The position numbers were made by a program, and so were the translations under genes. From Streptococcus mitis subsp. hohhotensis (GTDB lineage Bacteria; Bacillota; Bacilli; Lactobacillales; Streptococcaceae), in the NCBI RefSeq assembly GCF_000722775.1, contig NZ_JPFZ01000008.1, positions 62,001 through 126,000 on the forward strand: 64,000 nt of DNA, in the 5' to 3' direction. Shown here in pieces: positions 56,489-64,000 of this stretch. The notes beneath the pieces are model-generated. The model searched no databases and had not been told where the DNA came from. It saw only the letters and a list, made by a program, of their open reading frames with translations. The stretch's first letter is position 1. Each line of letters starts with the position of its first letter.

Positions 56489-57625
56489 ATGAACAATACT
56501 GAATTTTATGATCGTCTGGGGGTGTCAAAAAACGCTTCGGCAGACGAAATCAAAAAGGCTTATCGTAAGCTTTCGAAAAAATACCACCCAGATATCAACA
56601 AGGAGCCTGGTGCTGAGGAAAAGTACAAGGAAGTTCAGGAAGCTTATGAGACTTTGAGTGACGACCAAAAACGTGCTGCCTATGACCAATACGGTGCTGC
56701 GGGTGCCAACGGTGGTTTTGGTGGAGCTGGTGGTTTCGGCGGTTTCGATGGGGCAGGAGGCTTCGGTGGTTTTGAAGATATCTTCTCAAGTTTCTTCGGA
56801 GGAGGCGGTGCTTCACGCAATCCAAATGCTCCTCGTCAAGGGGATGACCTCCAATACCGTGTGAATTTGACCTTCGAAGAAGCTATTTTTGGAGCTGAAA
56901 AAGAAGTCAAATATAACCGTGAAGCTAGCTGTCGTACATGTAATGGCTCAGGTGCTAAGCCAGGAACAAGTCCAGTCACTTGTGGACGCTGTCATGGCGC
57001 TGGTGTCATTAATGTCGATACGCAGACTCCGCTTGGTATGATGCGTCGTCAAGTAACCTGTGATGTCTGTCACGGTCGTGGAAAAGAAATTAAAGATCCA
57101 TGTACAACATGTCACGGAACAGGTCATGAAAAACAAGCCCATAGTGTACATGTAAAAATCCCTGCTGGTGTGGAAACAGGTCAACAAATTCGCCTAGCAG
57201 GTCAGGGTGAAGCTGGCTTTAATGGTGGACCTTATGGTGATTTGTATGTAGTGGTTTCTGTGGAAGCCAGCGACAAGTTTGAACGTGAAGGAACTACTAT
57301 CTTCTACAATCTCAACCTCAACTTTGTCCAAGCGGCTCTTGGTGACACAGTAGATATCCCAACTGTTCATGGTGATGTTGAATTGGTTATCCCAGAGGGA
57401 ACTCAGACTGGTAAGAAATTCCGCCTACGTGGTAAAGGGGCTCCGAGCCTTCGTGGCGGTGCAGTTGGTGATCAATACGTTACAGTCAATGTCGTAACAC
57501 CGACAGGCTTGAACGACCGCCAAAAAGCAGCCTTGAAAGAATTCGCAGCTGCTGGTGATTTAAAAGTCAATCCAAAGAAAAAGGGCTTCTTTGACCATAT
57601 TAAAGATGCCTTTGAAGGAGAATAA
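56489..57625 (+). CDS. dnaJ: Chaperone DnaJ
   Basis: A 378-residue type I Hsp40. The J domain (1-70) has HPD near residue 33, a Gly/Phe-rich stretch spans about 75-110, four CxxCxGxG zinc repeats lie at about 148-210, and C-terminal client-binding domains follow. It delivers clients to DnaK. The start codon has no clear Shine-Dalgarno sequence. A perfect terminator follows the stop by three bases. Confidence 0.97.
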   Translation: MNNTEFYDRLGVSKNASADEIKKAYRKLSKKYHPDINKEPGAEEKYKEVQEAYETLSDDQKRAAYDQYGAAGANGGFGGAGGFGGFDGAGGFGGFEDIFSSFFGGGGASRNPNAPRQGDDLQYRVNLTFEEAIFGAEKEVKYNREASCRTCNGSGAKPGTSPVTCGRCHGAGVINVDTQTPLGMMRRQVTCDVCHGRGKEIKDPCTTCHGTGHEKQAHSVHVKIPAGVETGQQIRLAGQGEAGFNGGPYGDLYVVVSVEASDKFEREGTTIFYNLNLNFVQAALGDTVDIPTVHGDVELVIPEGTQTGKKFRLRGKGAPSLRGGAVGDQYVTVNVVTPTGLNDRQKAALKEFAAAGDLKVNPKKKGFFDHIKDAFEGE

Positions 57626-57628
57626 AGC

Positions 57629-57652
57629 AAAAAGAGCCGTCGGGCTCTTTTT
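57629..57652 (+). terminator. Terminator of dnaJ, first of two identical copies
   Basis: AAAAAGAGCC, GTCG loop, GGCTCTTTTT. The same 30 bases (57629-57658) recur exactly at 57883-57912. Confidence 0.92.
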
Positions 57653-57670
57653 ACTTATAGATTTTTTAAA

Positions 57671-57801
57671 ACTTTCCTTAAGTAATGACGGACGGTAGCG
57701 ACCTTCTTCGAAGTTCCATACCTAAACTTTGAGCCTAGGTCTCAAAGTTTCCGGACACCTGAAACCAAGCTGTTTCAGGTGTTTTCATTACGGCGGAAAG
57801 T
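57671..57801. repeat. Multi-stem structured element between duplicated terminators
   Basis: Outer arms ACTTTCC (57671-57677) and GGAAAGT (57795-57801), then GTAATG and CATTAC, enclose two perfect hairpins. These are AAACTTTGAG/CTCAAAGTTT (57724-57750) and ACACCTGAAAC/GTTTCAGGTGT (57755-57782). The first inner stem is shared with the element before dnaK. Confidence 0.7.
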
Positions 57802-57882
57802 CTTCGATTTAGTTGTGAAATGGTGAATGAGTTGCCTAAATTATGATGTATAGTTGATGGGCTATAACTTGTTTACGTTTTA

Positions 57883-57906
57883 AAAAAGAGCCGTCGGGCT
57901 CTTTTT
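57883..57906 (-). terminator. Second identical terminator copy, serving the minus-strand gene
   Basis: Identical to 57629-57652. On the minus strand it directly overlaps the stop of the gene ending at 57905 and is followed by a T run. Confidence 0.9.
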
Positions 57907-58192
57907 ACTTATCTTCAATTTCCTGTGTTTCTTTGATGACAGCTAGTCTAGTCTGGATATCTTTTTCCAAGACCTTAAACTTGTAAGTCAGGTCTTCTTG
58001 GTATTCTTTGATGAGTTCTTTTTGCTGGTCGATGATTTGCAGGCTGTTTTGGATAATATCCACATCATCCTTGATAGCTTGAACGCGGTCAGTAGTATTC
58101 AAGACTTCATCTGTGATGGTTTGGCGATTTTTTGTGAGCAGATAACTTCCGGCTGCAGCTCCTGCAAATAGCAGTAGATTAGATAATTTCAT
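57905..58192 (-). CDS. Small YtxH-like membrane-anchored coiled-coil protein
   Basis: A 95-residue protein. A short N-terminal hydrophobic stretch (about LLLFAGAAAGSYLL) is followed by a long charged helix (residues 25-90) that looks like a coiled coil, as in YtxH-type proteins. It lies nine bases downstream of the HIT gene on the same strand and is probably co-transcribed. Function unknown. Confidence 0.7.
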   Translation of the reverse strand: MKLSNLLLFAGAAAGSYLLTKNRQTITDEVLNTTDRVQAIKDDVDIIQNSLQIIDQQKELIKEYQEDLTYKFKVLEKDIQTRLAVIKETQEIEDK

Positions 58193-58201
58193 AGCAACTC
58201 C

Positions 58202-58612
58202 TTAGGCATTTTTGATGGTTTCAGCGACTTGAGCAAGTTTGTCAAAGTCTGGTTCGTGTGCGATAAAATCAATCTTGAGGTCATCGTCCGCACCGTAACG
58301 AGGTACAAGGTGAACGTGGGTATGAAAGACGGTTTGACCAGCGATTTCTTCGCAGTTGGCAATGATATTCATACCAGTAGCTTTGGTAGCTTTCATGACT
58401 TTTTGAGCCACTTTTGGTACTTGGGCAAAGAGTTGGCTGGCGCTAGTAGCGTCCATTTCCAAAAGATTGCGATAGTGTTCTTTGGGTACGACCAAGGTGT
58501 GTCCTGGTGTCACTTGAGAGATATCAAGAAAGGCAAGAACCTGCTCATCTTCATATACTTTTGAAGCAGGAATTTCCCCTGCGATGATTTTACAAAAAAT
58601 GCAATCTGACAT
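58202..58612 (-). CDS. HIT-family nucleotide hydrolase
   Basis: A 136-residue histidine-triad protein. The motif HTHVHLVPRY near residue 98 supplies the catalytic histidines, and the N-terminal CIFCKII is the HinT-type zinc-binding start. It hydrolyses adenosine phosphoramidates or dinucleotides. AGAGG precedes the ATG by eight bases. It is divergent from ecsA, as HIT and ecs genes are in many Firmicutes. Confidence 0.94.
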   Translation of the reverse strand: MSDCIFCKIIAGEIPASKVYEDEQVLAFLDISQVTPGHTLVVPKEHYRNLLEMDATSASQLFAQVPKVAQKVMKATKATGMNIIANCEEIAGQTVFHTHVHLVPRYGADDDLKIDFIAHEPDFDKLAQVAETIKNA

Positions 58613-58679
58613 AAAATCTACCTCTACTGTATTGAATTTTGATATAATATAGCTACATTATACCAGATTTGGAGAAAAT

Positions 58680-59411
58680 ATGTTAGAAATTAAAAACCTG
58701 ACAGGTGGCTATGTCCATGTCCCTGTCTTGAAAGATGTGTCCTTTACTGTTGAAAGTGGGCAGTTGGTTGGTCTGATTGGTCTCAATGGTGCTGGGAAAT
58801 CGACGACTATTAATGAAATTATCGGTCTGTTGACACCTTATAGTGGTTCTATCAATATCAATGGCTTGACCCTGCAAGAAGATGCAACGAGCTACCGCAA
58901 GCAAATTGGCTACATTCCTGAGACACCTAGCCTGTATGAGGAATTGACCCTCAGAGAGCATATCGAAACGGTTGCTATGGCTTATGGTATTGAGCAGAAA
59001 GTGGCTTTTGATCGAGTAGAACCTTTGTTAAAAATGTTCCGTCTGGACCAGAAATTAGACTGGTTCCCTGTTCATTTTTCAAAAGGGATGAAACAGAAGG
59101 TCATGATTATCTGTGCTTTTGTGGTGGATCCGAGTCTCTTTATCGTAGATGAGCCTTTTCTTGGTCTTGATCCGCTGGCTATTGCAGACTTGATTCAGCT
59201 TTTGGAAGTGGAAAAGCAAAAAGGCAAGTCTATTCTCATGAGTACTCACGTGCTGGATTCGGCGGAGAAGATGTGTGATGCTTTTGTCATTCTTCACAAA
59301 GGGGAAGTGCGTGCTAAGGGGAATCTCCTGCAACTGCGCGAAGCATTTGATATGCCTGAGGCTAGCTTGAATGATATTTACTTGGCTCTGACCAAAGAGG
59401 AGGAGCTATGA
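58680..59411 (+). CDS. ecsA: ABC transporter ATPase EcsA
   Basis: A 243-residue ATPase. Walker A GLNGAGKST lies near residues 33-41, the signature is FSKGMKQK near 137, Walker B FIVDEPFLGLDP near 157, and the H-loop STHVLD. In Bacillus, Ecs affects membrane protease RasP, secretion and competence. An extended -10 (TGATATAAT, 58640-58648) serves it. The end overlaps ecsB by four bases. Confidence 0.9.
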   Translation: MLEIKNLTGGYVHVPVLKDVSFTVESGQLVGLIGLNGAGKSTTINEIIGLLTPYSGSININGLTLQEDATSYRKQIGYIPETPSLYEELTLREHIETVAMAYGIEQKVAFDRVEPLLKMFRLDQKLDWFPVHFSKGMKQKVMIICAFVVDPSLFIVDEPFLGLDPLAIADLIQLLEVEKQKGKSILMSTHVLDSAEKMCDAFVILHKGEVRAKGNLLQLREAFDMPEASLNDIYLALTKEEEL

Positions 59412-60457
59412 AAGACTTGTTTTTAAAGAGAAAGCAGGCTTTTCGTAAGGAGTGTGTCGGTTATCTGCGCTATGTTCTCAATGACCACTTTGTCTTGTTC
59501 CTGCTAGTCCTGCTGGGCTTTCTAGCCTACCAGTATAGTCAACTCTTACAAGATTTTCCTGAAAATCATTGGCCTATCCTTTTATTTGTAGGAATTACCT
59601 CTGTTTTACTTTTGCTTTGGGGAGGAATTGCCACCTATATGGAGGCTCCAGACAAGCTCTTTCTCTTGGTCGGAGAAGAGGAAATCAAACTCCATCTCAA
59701 GCGTCAAACTGGAATTTCCCTAGTCTTTTGGATCTTTGTCCAGACCCTTTTCTTGCTGTTATTTGCGCCCTTATTTTTAGCCATGGGTTATGGCTTGCCT
59801 GTTTTTCTGGTCTATGTGCTTTTATTGGGGGTAGGAAAATATTTCCTCTTTCGTCAAAAGGCCAGCAAATTTTTCACGGAAACTGGACTAGACTGGGATT
59901 ATGTCATTGCCCAAGAAAGCAAGCGTAAGCAAGTCTTGCTTCGTTTCTTTGCCCTCTTTACGCAGGTCAAGGGAATTTCAAACAGCGTCAAGCGTCGTGC
60001 CTATCTGGACTTTATCCTAAAGGTTGTTCAGAAGGTGCCTGGGAAGATTTGGCAAAATCTCTATCTGCGTTCTTATTTGCGAAATGGAGATCTCTTTGCC
60101 CTCAGTCTCCGTCTGCTCTTACTTTCCATACTGGCGCAGGTCTTTATTGAGCAATCTTGGATTGCAACAGCGGTAGTAGTCCTCTTTAACTACCTCTTGC
60201 TCTTCCAGTTGCTGGCCCTCTATCATGCCTTTGACTACCAGTATTTGACCCAACTCTTCCCGCTGGACAAGGGGCAAAAGGAAAAAGGTTTGCAGGCGGT
60301 AGTCCGAGGATTGACCAGTTTGGTCTTAGTAGTGGAATTAGTTGTTGGGTTGATTACCTTCCAAGAAAAACTAGCCCTTCTAGCCTTGCTAGGAGCTGGT
60401 TTGGTTTTACTAGTCTTGTACTTACCTTATCAGGTAAAACGCCAGATGCAGGACTAA
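59408..60457 (+). CDS. ecsB: ABC transporter membrane protein EcsB
   Basis: A 349-residue membrane partner of EcsA with about six spans, grouped as 30-45, 55-80, 105-150, 230-275 and 295-345. The middle (about 150-225) is basic and cytoplasmic. The start overlaps ecsA (GAGCTATGA). A strong terminator follows. Its role is by homology and gene pairing; the transported substrate is unknown. Confidence 0.85.
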   Translation: MKDLFLKRKQAFRKECVGYLRYVLNDHFVLFLLVLLGFLAYQYSQLLQDFPENHWPILLFVGITSVLLLLWGGIATYMEAPDKLFLLVGEEEIKLHLKRQTGISLVFWIFVQTLFLLLFAPLFLAMGYGLPVFLVYVLLLGVGKYFLFRQKASKFFTETGLDWDYVIAQESKRKQVLLRFFALFTQVKGISNSVKRRAYLDFILKVVQKVPGKIWQNLYLRSYLRNGDLFALSLRLLLLSILAQVFIEQSWIATAVVVLFNYLLLFQLLALYHAFDYQYLTQLFPLDKGQKEKGLQAVVRGLTSLVLVVELVVGLITFQEKLALLALLGAGLVLLVLYLPYQVKRQMQD

Positions 60458-60475
60458 CATTGCCTATATGATACT

Positions 60476-60515
60476 AAAAAAGAAGTTGAGTTCAGTTTGT
60501 CTCAACTTCTTTTAT
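60476..60515. terminator. Bidirectional terminator between ecsB and blpT
   Basis: AAAAGAAGTTGAG and CTCAACTTCTTTTA enclose ten bases, with A and T runs outside. It serves both convergent genes. Confidence 0.9.
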
Positions 60516-60518
60516 TTT

Positions 60519-60848
60519 CTACAAGATAATGGTTGGTCCGTAGAGACTCAACTTGGTCTTGACTTGGTCAAAGTGGAAGCGGTCATAGGCCCGCCAAGCG
60601 GCGCGTGTAGGAGCATCTGGATCAAGAGCGCTGAGTCCCATGAGAAGACTGGAAGTCTGGTAAAATTTTTCCAGTTCAATCAAGAATCGATTATCCACTG
60701 TTTCAGCCTTGGCTAGAAAGCCAAGAATAGAGTTTAATTGCTCCTGAAAGCGGACGTCGTCAGCGCTTGCCTGTTTGCATGCTTGGTAGGCTTTGTTTAA
60801 ATCCGTAATCAAAGTCTGAGCTCTTTTGATGGGGTCTGTATCTGTCAT
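60519..60848 (-). CDS. blpT: BlpT-like protein of the bacteriocin locus
   Basis: A 109-residue cytoplasmic helical protein matching BlpT, the gene at the left border of the pneumococcal blp locus. Its own extended -10 (TGCTATAAT on the minus strand, ending 60883) and GAGGAGG precede the ATG. I see no BlpR-type repeat before it. Function unknown; the name comes from position and similarity. Confidence 0.78.
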   Translation of the reverse strand: MTDTDPIKRAQTLITDLNKAYQACKQASADDVRFQEQLNSILGFLAKAETVDNRFLIELEKFYQTSSLLMGLSALDPDAPTRAAWRAYDRFHFDQVKTKLSLYGPTIIL

Positions 60849-61128
60849 GAGAATTCCTCCTCTAATCTGGGTGCTAGTTTTGATTATAGCAATTGTATTT
60901 TGATACTGTCAGTCTATCACTTTTATCTCCTTTTTCGCCTTCAAATCTTTAATTGTCATTGAAATGTCTTGAATTGCGCTGAGTGAATTTTATGATAAAA
61001 TAGTGGTAAGATTATCATGCTTATTTGAGGAACAAGCTACCCTTCAGGAGCGTTAAAGGCCTGTTTAGGATTTGGTGGGCTTGTATCAAAGTATTTTTGC
61101 TATTCTCTTTTTAGGAAGAAATCGAAAC
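60849..61128. other. blpT-blpR intergenic region
   Basis: It holds the divergent blpT promoter and an extended -10-like TGATAAAAT (60993-61001) for blpR. No intact blpS gene (the small LytTR regulator expected here in pneumococcus) is present. A 24-codon in-frame extension of blpR from GTG 61072 has no ribosome binding site. Confidence 0.55.
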
Positions 61129-61143
61129 AAGGAGAGTAAGAAG

Positions 61144-61881
61144 ATGAGAATATTTGTTTTAGAAGATGATTTTTCCCAACAGACTAGGATTGAAGCGACG
61201 ATTGAGAAACTCTTGAAGGAACATCATATCACTCCCAGTTCTTTTGAAGTTTTTGGCAAACCAGATCAACTGCTGGCAGAGGTGCATGAGAAGGGCGCAC
61301 ATCAGCTATTCTTTTTGGATATTGAGATTCGAAATGAGGAGATGAAGGGGCTGGAAGTGGCTAGAAAGATTCGGGATCGAGACCCCTATGCCCTGATTGT
61401 CTTTGTGACGACTCACTCGGAGTTTATGCCCCTGTCCTTTCGCTATCAGGTGTCTGCTTTGGACTACATTGATAAGGCTCTTTCGGCAGAGGAGTTTGAA
61501 TCTCGGATCGAGACAGCCCTTCTCTATGCCAATAGTCAAGACAGTAAAAGTCTGGCGGAAGATTGCTTTTACTTTAAATCAAAATTTGCCCAATTCCAGT
61601 ATCCTTTTAAAGAGGTTTACTATCTCGAAACGTCGCCCAGAGCCCATCGTGTTATTCTCTATACTAAGACGGATAGGCTGGAATTTACAGCGAGTTTAGA
61701 GGAGGTTTTCAAGCAGGAACCCCGTCTCTTGCAGTGCCACCGCTCTTTTCTCATCAATCCTGCCAATGTAGTTCGTTTGGATAAGAAAGAAAAACTCCTT
61801 TTCTTTCCCAATGGTGGAAGCTGTATGATAGCGCGTTATAAGGTCAGGGAAGTGTCTGAAGCTATTAATAACTTGCACTAG
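61144..61881 (+). CDS. blpR: LytTR-family response regulator BlpR
   Basis: A 245-residue regulator of bacteriocin genes. The receiver (about 1-125) has phosphoacceptor D59 (LFFLDIEI). The LytTR DNA-binding domain (about 140-240) includes YYLETSPRAHRVILYT and CHRSFLINPANVVRLDK. It binds direct repeats upstream of blp promoters, such as the pair at 63755. ATG 61144 has AAGGAG nine bases upstream. It is coupled to blpH. Confidence 0.92.
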   Translation: MRIFVLEDDFSQQTRIEATIEKLLKEHHITPSSFEVFGKPDQLLAEVHEKGAHQLFFLDIEIRNEEMKGLEVARKIRDRDPYALIVFVTTHSEFMPLSFRYQVSALDYIDKALSAEEFESRIETALLYANSQDSKSLAEDCFYFKSKFAQFQYPFKEVYYLETSPRAHRVILYTKTDRLEFTASLEEVFKQEPRLLQCHRSFLINPANVVRLDKKEKLLFFPNGGSCMIARYKVREVSEAINNLH

Positions 61882-61894
61882 GTGAGGAGAATTT

Positions 61895-63244
61895 ATGTAT
61901 ATTTTTTGGATGATATTGTATTCACTAGCTATTATTGGGCTAGAAATTATCATGTTCTTTAAGGTAGATGGAATTAGTTTCACTATAGATAAAATTTTTA
62001 AGGGCTTTCTTCTAAAATTTCTTCTAGCAGCAATTGTTACAACTTTTAATTATTTAGTCTTGACTGACTATCTGTCATACTTTATAGAACCCTTGTTCGG
62101 CCTCAGCTTGTCTTTCTTATTGTTAAGAGGGCTTTCTAAAAGACTCCTTTTCTTTTATGGTCTCTTTCCAATTGTATTGATGGATATCTTTTACAGAAGT
62201 GTTTCCTATTTTGTGTTTCCGTTTTTGGGGCAAGGGATTGTAGATGGAGATGGGAATCCTCTATTTTTGTTGATTATGATATTCGTTTACTCCATAGTAT
62301 TAGTCTTTTTGAAATGGTTGGACTATGATTTCACTAGCTTGAGAAAGGAGATTCTCGATAAAAGTTTTCAAAAGTCTCTGACTACGATTAACTGGATAAT
62401 GGGGGCCTACTTTCTAGTCATGGAAAATCTGTCTTACTTTGAATATGCATACGATATCCAATCAAAGACTGTTCGCCATCTGATCCTAGTCTTTTACTTG
62501 CTCTTTTTTATGGGGATTATCAAGAAATTGGATACCTATTTGAAGGACAAACTTCATGAGAGACTGGACCAAGAGCAGGTCTTGCGCTACAGAGATATGG
62601 AACGCTATAGTCGGCATATAGAGGAACTTTACAAGGAAGTGCGGAGTTTTCGCCATGACTACACCAACCTCTTAACCAGCTTACGTCTGGGCATTGAAGA
62701 GGAGGATATGGAGCAGATAAAAGAGGTCTACGACTCGGTCTTAAAGGATTCTAGTCAGAAATTGCAGGACAACAAATATGACCTTGGCAGATTGGTAAAT
62801 ATTCGGGACCGTGCCCTCAAAAGTCTTCTAGCAGGGAAATTTCTAAAAGCTAGAGATAAGAAGATTGTCTTTAATGTCGAAGTTCCTGAGGAGATTCAGG
62901 TCGAGGGGATGAGTCTACTTGATTTTCTAACCATTGTGTCCATCCTTTGTGACAATGCTATTGAAGCCAGTGCAGAGGCCAGTCAACCTCATGTTTCAAT
63001 CGCCTTTTTAAAAAATGGAGCACAGGAGACCTTTATCATTGAAAATTCCATCAAAGAAGAGGGCATAGATATTTCTGAGATTTTCTCCTTTGGAGCCAGT
63101 TCTAAAGGGGAAGAGAGAGGAGTTGGTCTCTATACTGTTATGAAAATTGTGGAAAGCCATCCTAATACCAGTCTAAATACCACCTGTCAAAATCAAGTCT
63201 TTCGTCAGGTTTTAACAGTTCACTCGATGTCAGTTGATGATTAG
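61895..63244 (+). CDS. blpH: Peptide-pheromone sensor kinase BlpH
   Basis: A 449-residue HPK10-type kinase. The N-terminal membrane domain has about six spans (residues 3-210), which bind the BlpC pheromone. The H box is EVRSFRHDYTNLLTSL with His254. The ATP domain shows CDNAIEAS and GVGLYTVMKI. It lies 13 bases after blpR with GAGGAG as ribosome binding site. The pheromone gene blpC is not seen beside it. Confidence 0.92.
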   Translation: MYIFWMILYSLAIIGLEIIMFFKVDGISFTIDKIFKGFLLKFLLAAIVTTFNYLVLTDYLSYFIEPLFGLSLSFLLLRGLSKRLLFFYGLFPIVLMDIFYRSVSYFVFPFLGQGIVDGDGNPLFLLIMIFVYSIVLVFLKWLDYDFTSLRKEILDKSFQKSLTTINWIMGAYFLVMENLSYFEYAYDIQSKTVRHLILVFYLLFFMGIIKKLDTYLKDKLHERLDQEQVLRYRDMERYSRHIEELYKEVRSFRHDYTNLLTSLRLGIEEEDMEQIKEVYDSVLKDSSQKLQDNKYDLGRLVNIRDRALKSLLAGKFLKARDKKIVFNVEVPEEIQVEGMSLLDFLTIVSILCDNAIEASAEASQPHVSIAFLKNGAQETFIIENSIKEEGIDISEIFSFGASSKGEERGVGLYTVMKIVESHPNTSLNTTCQNQVFRQVLTVHSMSVDD

Positions 63245-63312
63245 AAGATTTGTGGAAAGAAGTACTGCCCAAAGTCATCAATTAAAATACTATAGTATGC
63301 GAGGTATATTAA

Positions 63313-63669
63313 ATGAATAAGAAATCCTTTTTTATCATCTGTTCTACGTTGATCATAGCATCGAATCTTCTCATGATTTCCGTGGTGAACAAGGGAGAAG
63401 AAACGGGGGGCAATCTGTTTGTGATTGCTATAGCCTGTGTTATGCTACCAGTCTTTTTATATGCAGTTGAAAACCAACTGACTTCAATGGTAAGAGTAGA
63501 ATCAATACTCCTGATTCAGTTGACAGTTATATCCCTACTCCGTCTTATCAACAGAATAGGGAGTACGCCTGAAATCTTCAACATTATTATTACCCTTCTA
63601 GCTTTGGCAAGTGGGACAGCTGCTATCCTTGTTGCAATCATGAGAATATATGAGAACAGACGGAAGTAA
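63313..63669 (+). CDS. Hypothetical membrane protein after blpH
   Basis: A 118-residue protein with about four spans (8-26, 34-52, 63-80, 88-110) and a basic end. I do not recognise it. It occupies the place where blpC/B/A would be expected from pneumococcus. Small multi-span proteins in blp loci are often immunity or Pnc-type proteins, so such a role is possible but unproven. A weak GCGAGG precedes the ATG. Confidence 0.6.
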   Translation: MNKKSFFIICSTLIIASNLLMISVVNKGEETGGNLFVIAIACVMLPVFLYAVENQLTSMVRVESILLIQLTVISLLRLINRIGSTPEIFNIIITLLALASGTAAILVAIMRIYENRRK

Positions 63670-63754
63670 GGTTGAATAGCTTTCGATGTATTTTTACATT
63701 GTTAAATCTCCTTAGGGCAAGTATGTTTTTCATGCTTGCTTTTTTAAATTTTTT

Positions 63755-63786
63755 ACAATTCAAGATGTTTTGATGACCATTCGTGA
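63755..63786 (+). promoter_or_regulatory. BlpR-type direct-repeat binding site
   Basis: ACAATTCAAGA (63755-63765) and ACCATTCGTGA (63776-63786) are spaced 21 bases start to start, two helical turns, as expected for LytTR regulators. The sequence fits the blp operator pattern as I recall it. Confidence 0.8.
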
Positions 63787-63815
63787 TTTGGATGGAAAAT
63801 TTTAAAAAATAGTAG

Positions 63816-63821
63816 TATACT
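63816..63821 (+). promoter_or_regulatory. -10 of the BlpR-controlled promoter
   Basis: TATACT, 29 bases after the second operator repeat, with no -35, as usual for activator-dependent blp promoters. A short palindrome AACCTT-ATT-AAGGTT follows at 63822-63836. Confidence 0.7.
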
Positions 63822-63869
63822 AACCTTATTAAGGTTGTAATAAGACGAAAGTAAAAAGAGGTATTCCTC

Positions 63870-63941
63870 GTGAATGCAAAAACAATGTTACAATTGGCTA
63901 TTATGGTTGCTTAAAGGCTTGAGACTGTAAGTAGAGGAACT
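63870..63941 (+). pseudogene. Broken double-glycine bacteriocin leader
   Basis: GTG 63870 opens a frame reading MNAKTMLQLAIMVA, stopped by TAA 63912, then RLETVSRGT. Blp bacteriocin leaders start MNTK-M-QF--M and end E-GG. Replacing the TAA by GAA would give a continuous leader with ERLETV before the cleavage site, where SRG stands in place of EGG. GAGG lies nearby but inside a small hairpin (63858-63869). It is directly downstream of a BlpR promoter. Family assignment is inferred from pattern. Confidence 0.5.
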
Positions 63942-63957
63942 GTACTTGGAGGTAATT

Positions 63958-64000
63958 ATGGATTTCAAAAGTTTTCTTATTGTTTTTGTTGTTGGCATGT
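63958..64000 (+). CDS. Start of a membrane protein gene, truncated by the window edge
   Basis: ATG 63958 follows GGAGG by about five bases and reads MDFKSFLIVFVVGM before the window ends. It begins with a hydrophobic segment, so probably a membrane or secreted protein of the BlpR-controlled operon. Nothing more can be said. Confidence 0.5.
   Translation, partial: MDFKSFLIVFVVGM

Overview
The window looks like the chromosome of a Mitis-group Streptococcus, close to S. mitis, S. oralis or S. pneumoniae. Low GC, extended -10 promoters (TGnTATAAT), BOX repeats, the ami oligopeptide permease, EndA, the blp regulators, YidC2 and the HrcA/CIRCE heat-shock cluster all point there. A malolactic enzyme gene is present, and the type I restriction locus that I recall between glnA and hrcA in pneumococcus is absent. 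I therefore favour a commensal Mitis-group species over S. pneumoniae. Blocks that I remember as far apart in pneumococcus lie side by side, so the order is rearranged relative to that species.

Layout: 1-3900 holds a lantibiotic-immunity-like ABC transporter with an OmpR-type two-component system. 4059-14183 is core housekeeping: YidC2, acylphosphatase, a TrmH-type methyltransferase (frameshifted), AsnA, RsmD, CoaD, a Lon/PDZ protease (joined to CoaD by a one-base slip), MurA2, EpuA, EndA and a CNNM/CBS protein. tRNA-Cys is at 14379-14449. 14611-21101 is amiACDEF. 21516-26903 is an accessory stretch: mleR, an XRE regulator, mleS, an insertion-sequence remnant, and a PEBP gene with a LysR regulator. 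27069-30195 is an aromatic-amino-acid-type ABC transporter behind a long attenuator. 30521-36685 is a dense cluster: YneF, MurI, RdgB, phosphodiesterase, CBS protein, XerD-like, ScpA/ScpB, RluB, YidD. 36717-40432 is the piu-type iron-siderophore transporter. Then come galE, pepA, a small immunity-like gene, a Na/Pi transporter, an orphan gene beside an insertion-sequence remnant, pgk, a FUSC-type membrane protein, glnRA, a PadR/DUF2812 module, hrcA-grpE-dnaK-dnaJ, HIT, EcsAB, and the start of a blp bacteriocin locus (blpT, blpR, blpH).

The strongest unexplained signal is the leader at 27104-27361. A 19-codon peptide ending in Phe/Tyr codons is followed by seven segments that can pair only with their immediate neighbours (A:B, B:C, C:D, D:E, E:F, F:G). 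The last pair is an intrinsic terminator. The relay predicts readthrough when a ribosome stalls on the aromatic codons and termination when it reaches the stop codon. Other notable points are a BlpR-type promoter driving a broken bacteriocin leader at the right edge, a duplicated divergent 3' end of pgk, a duplicated terminator around a structured insert after dnaJ, three probably leaderless genes, and two A7 tracts where orthologue reading frames require A8.

Everything here comes from reading the sequence and from remembered knowledge of the families. No searches, alignments or folding programs were run. Pairings were checked by hand.
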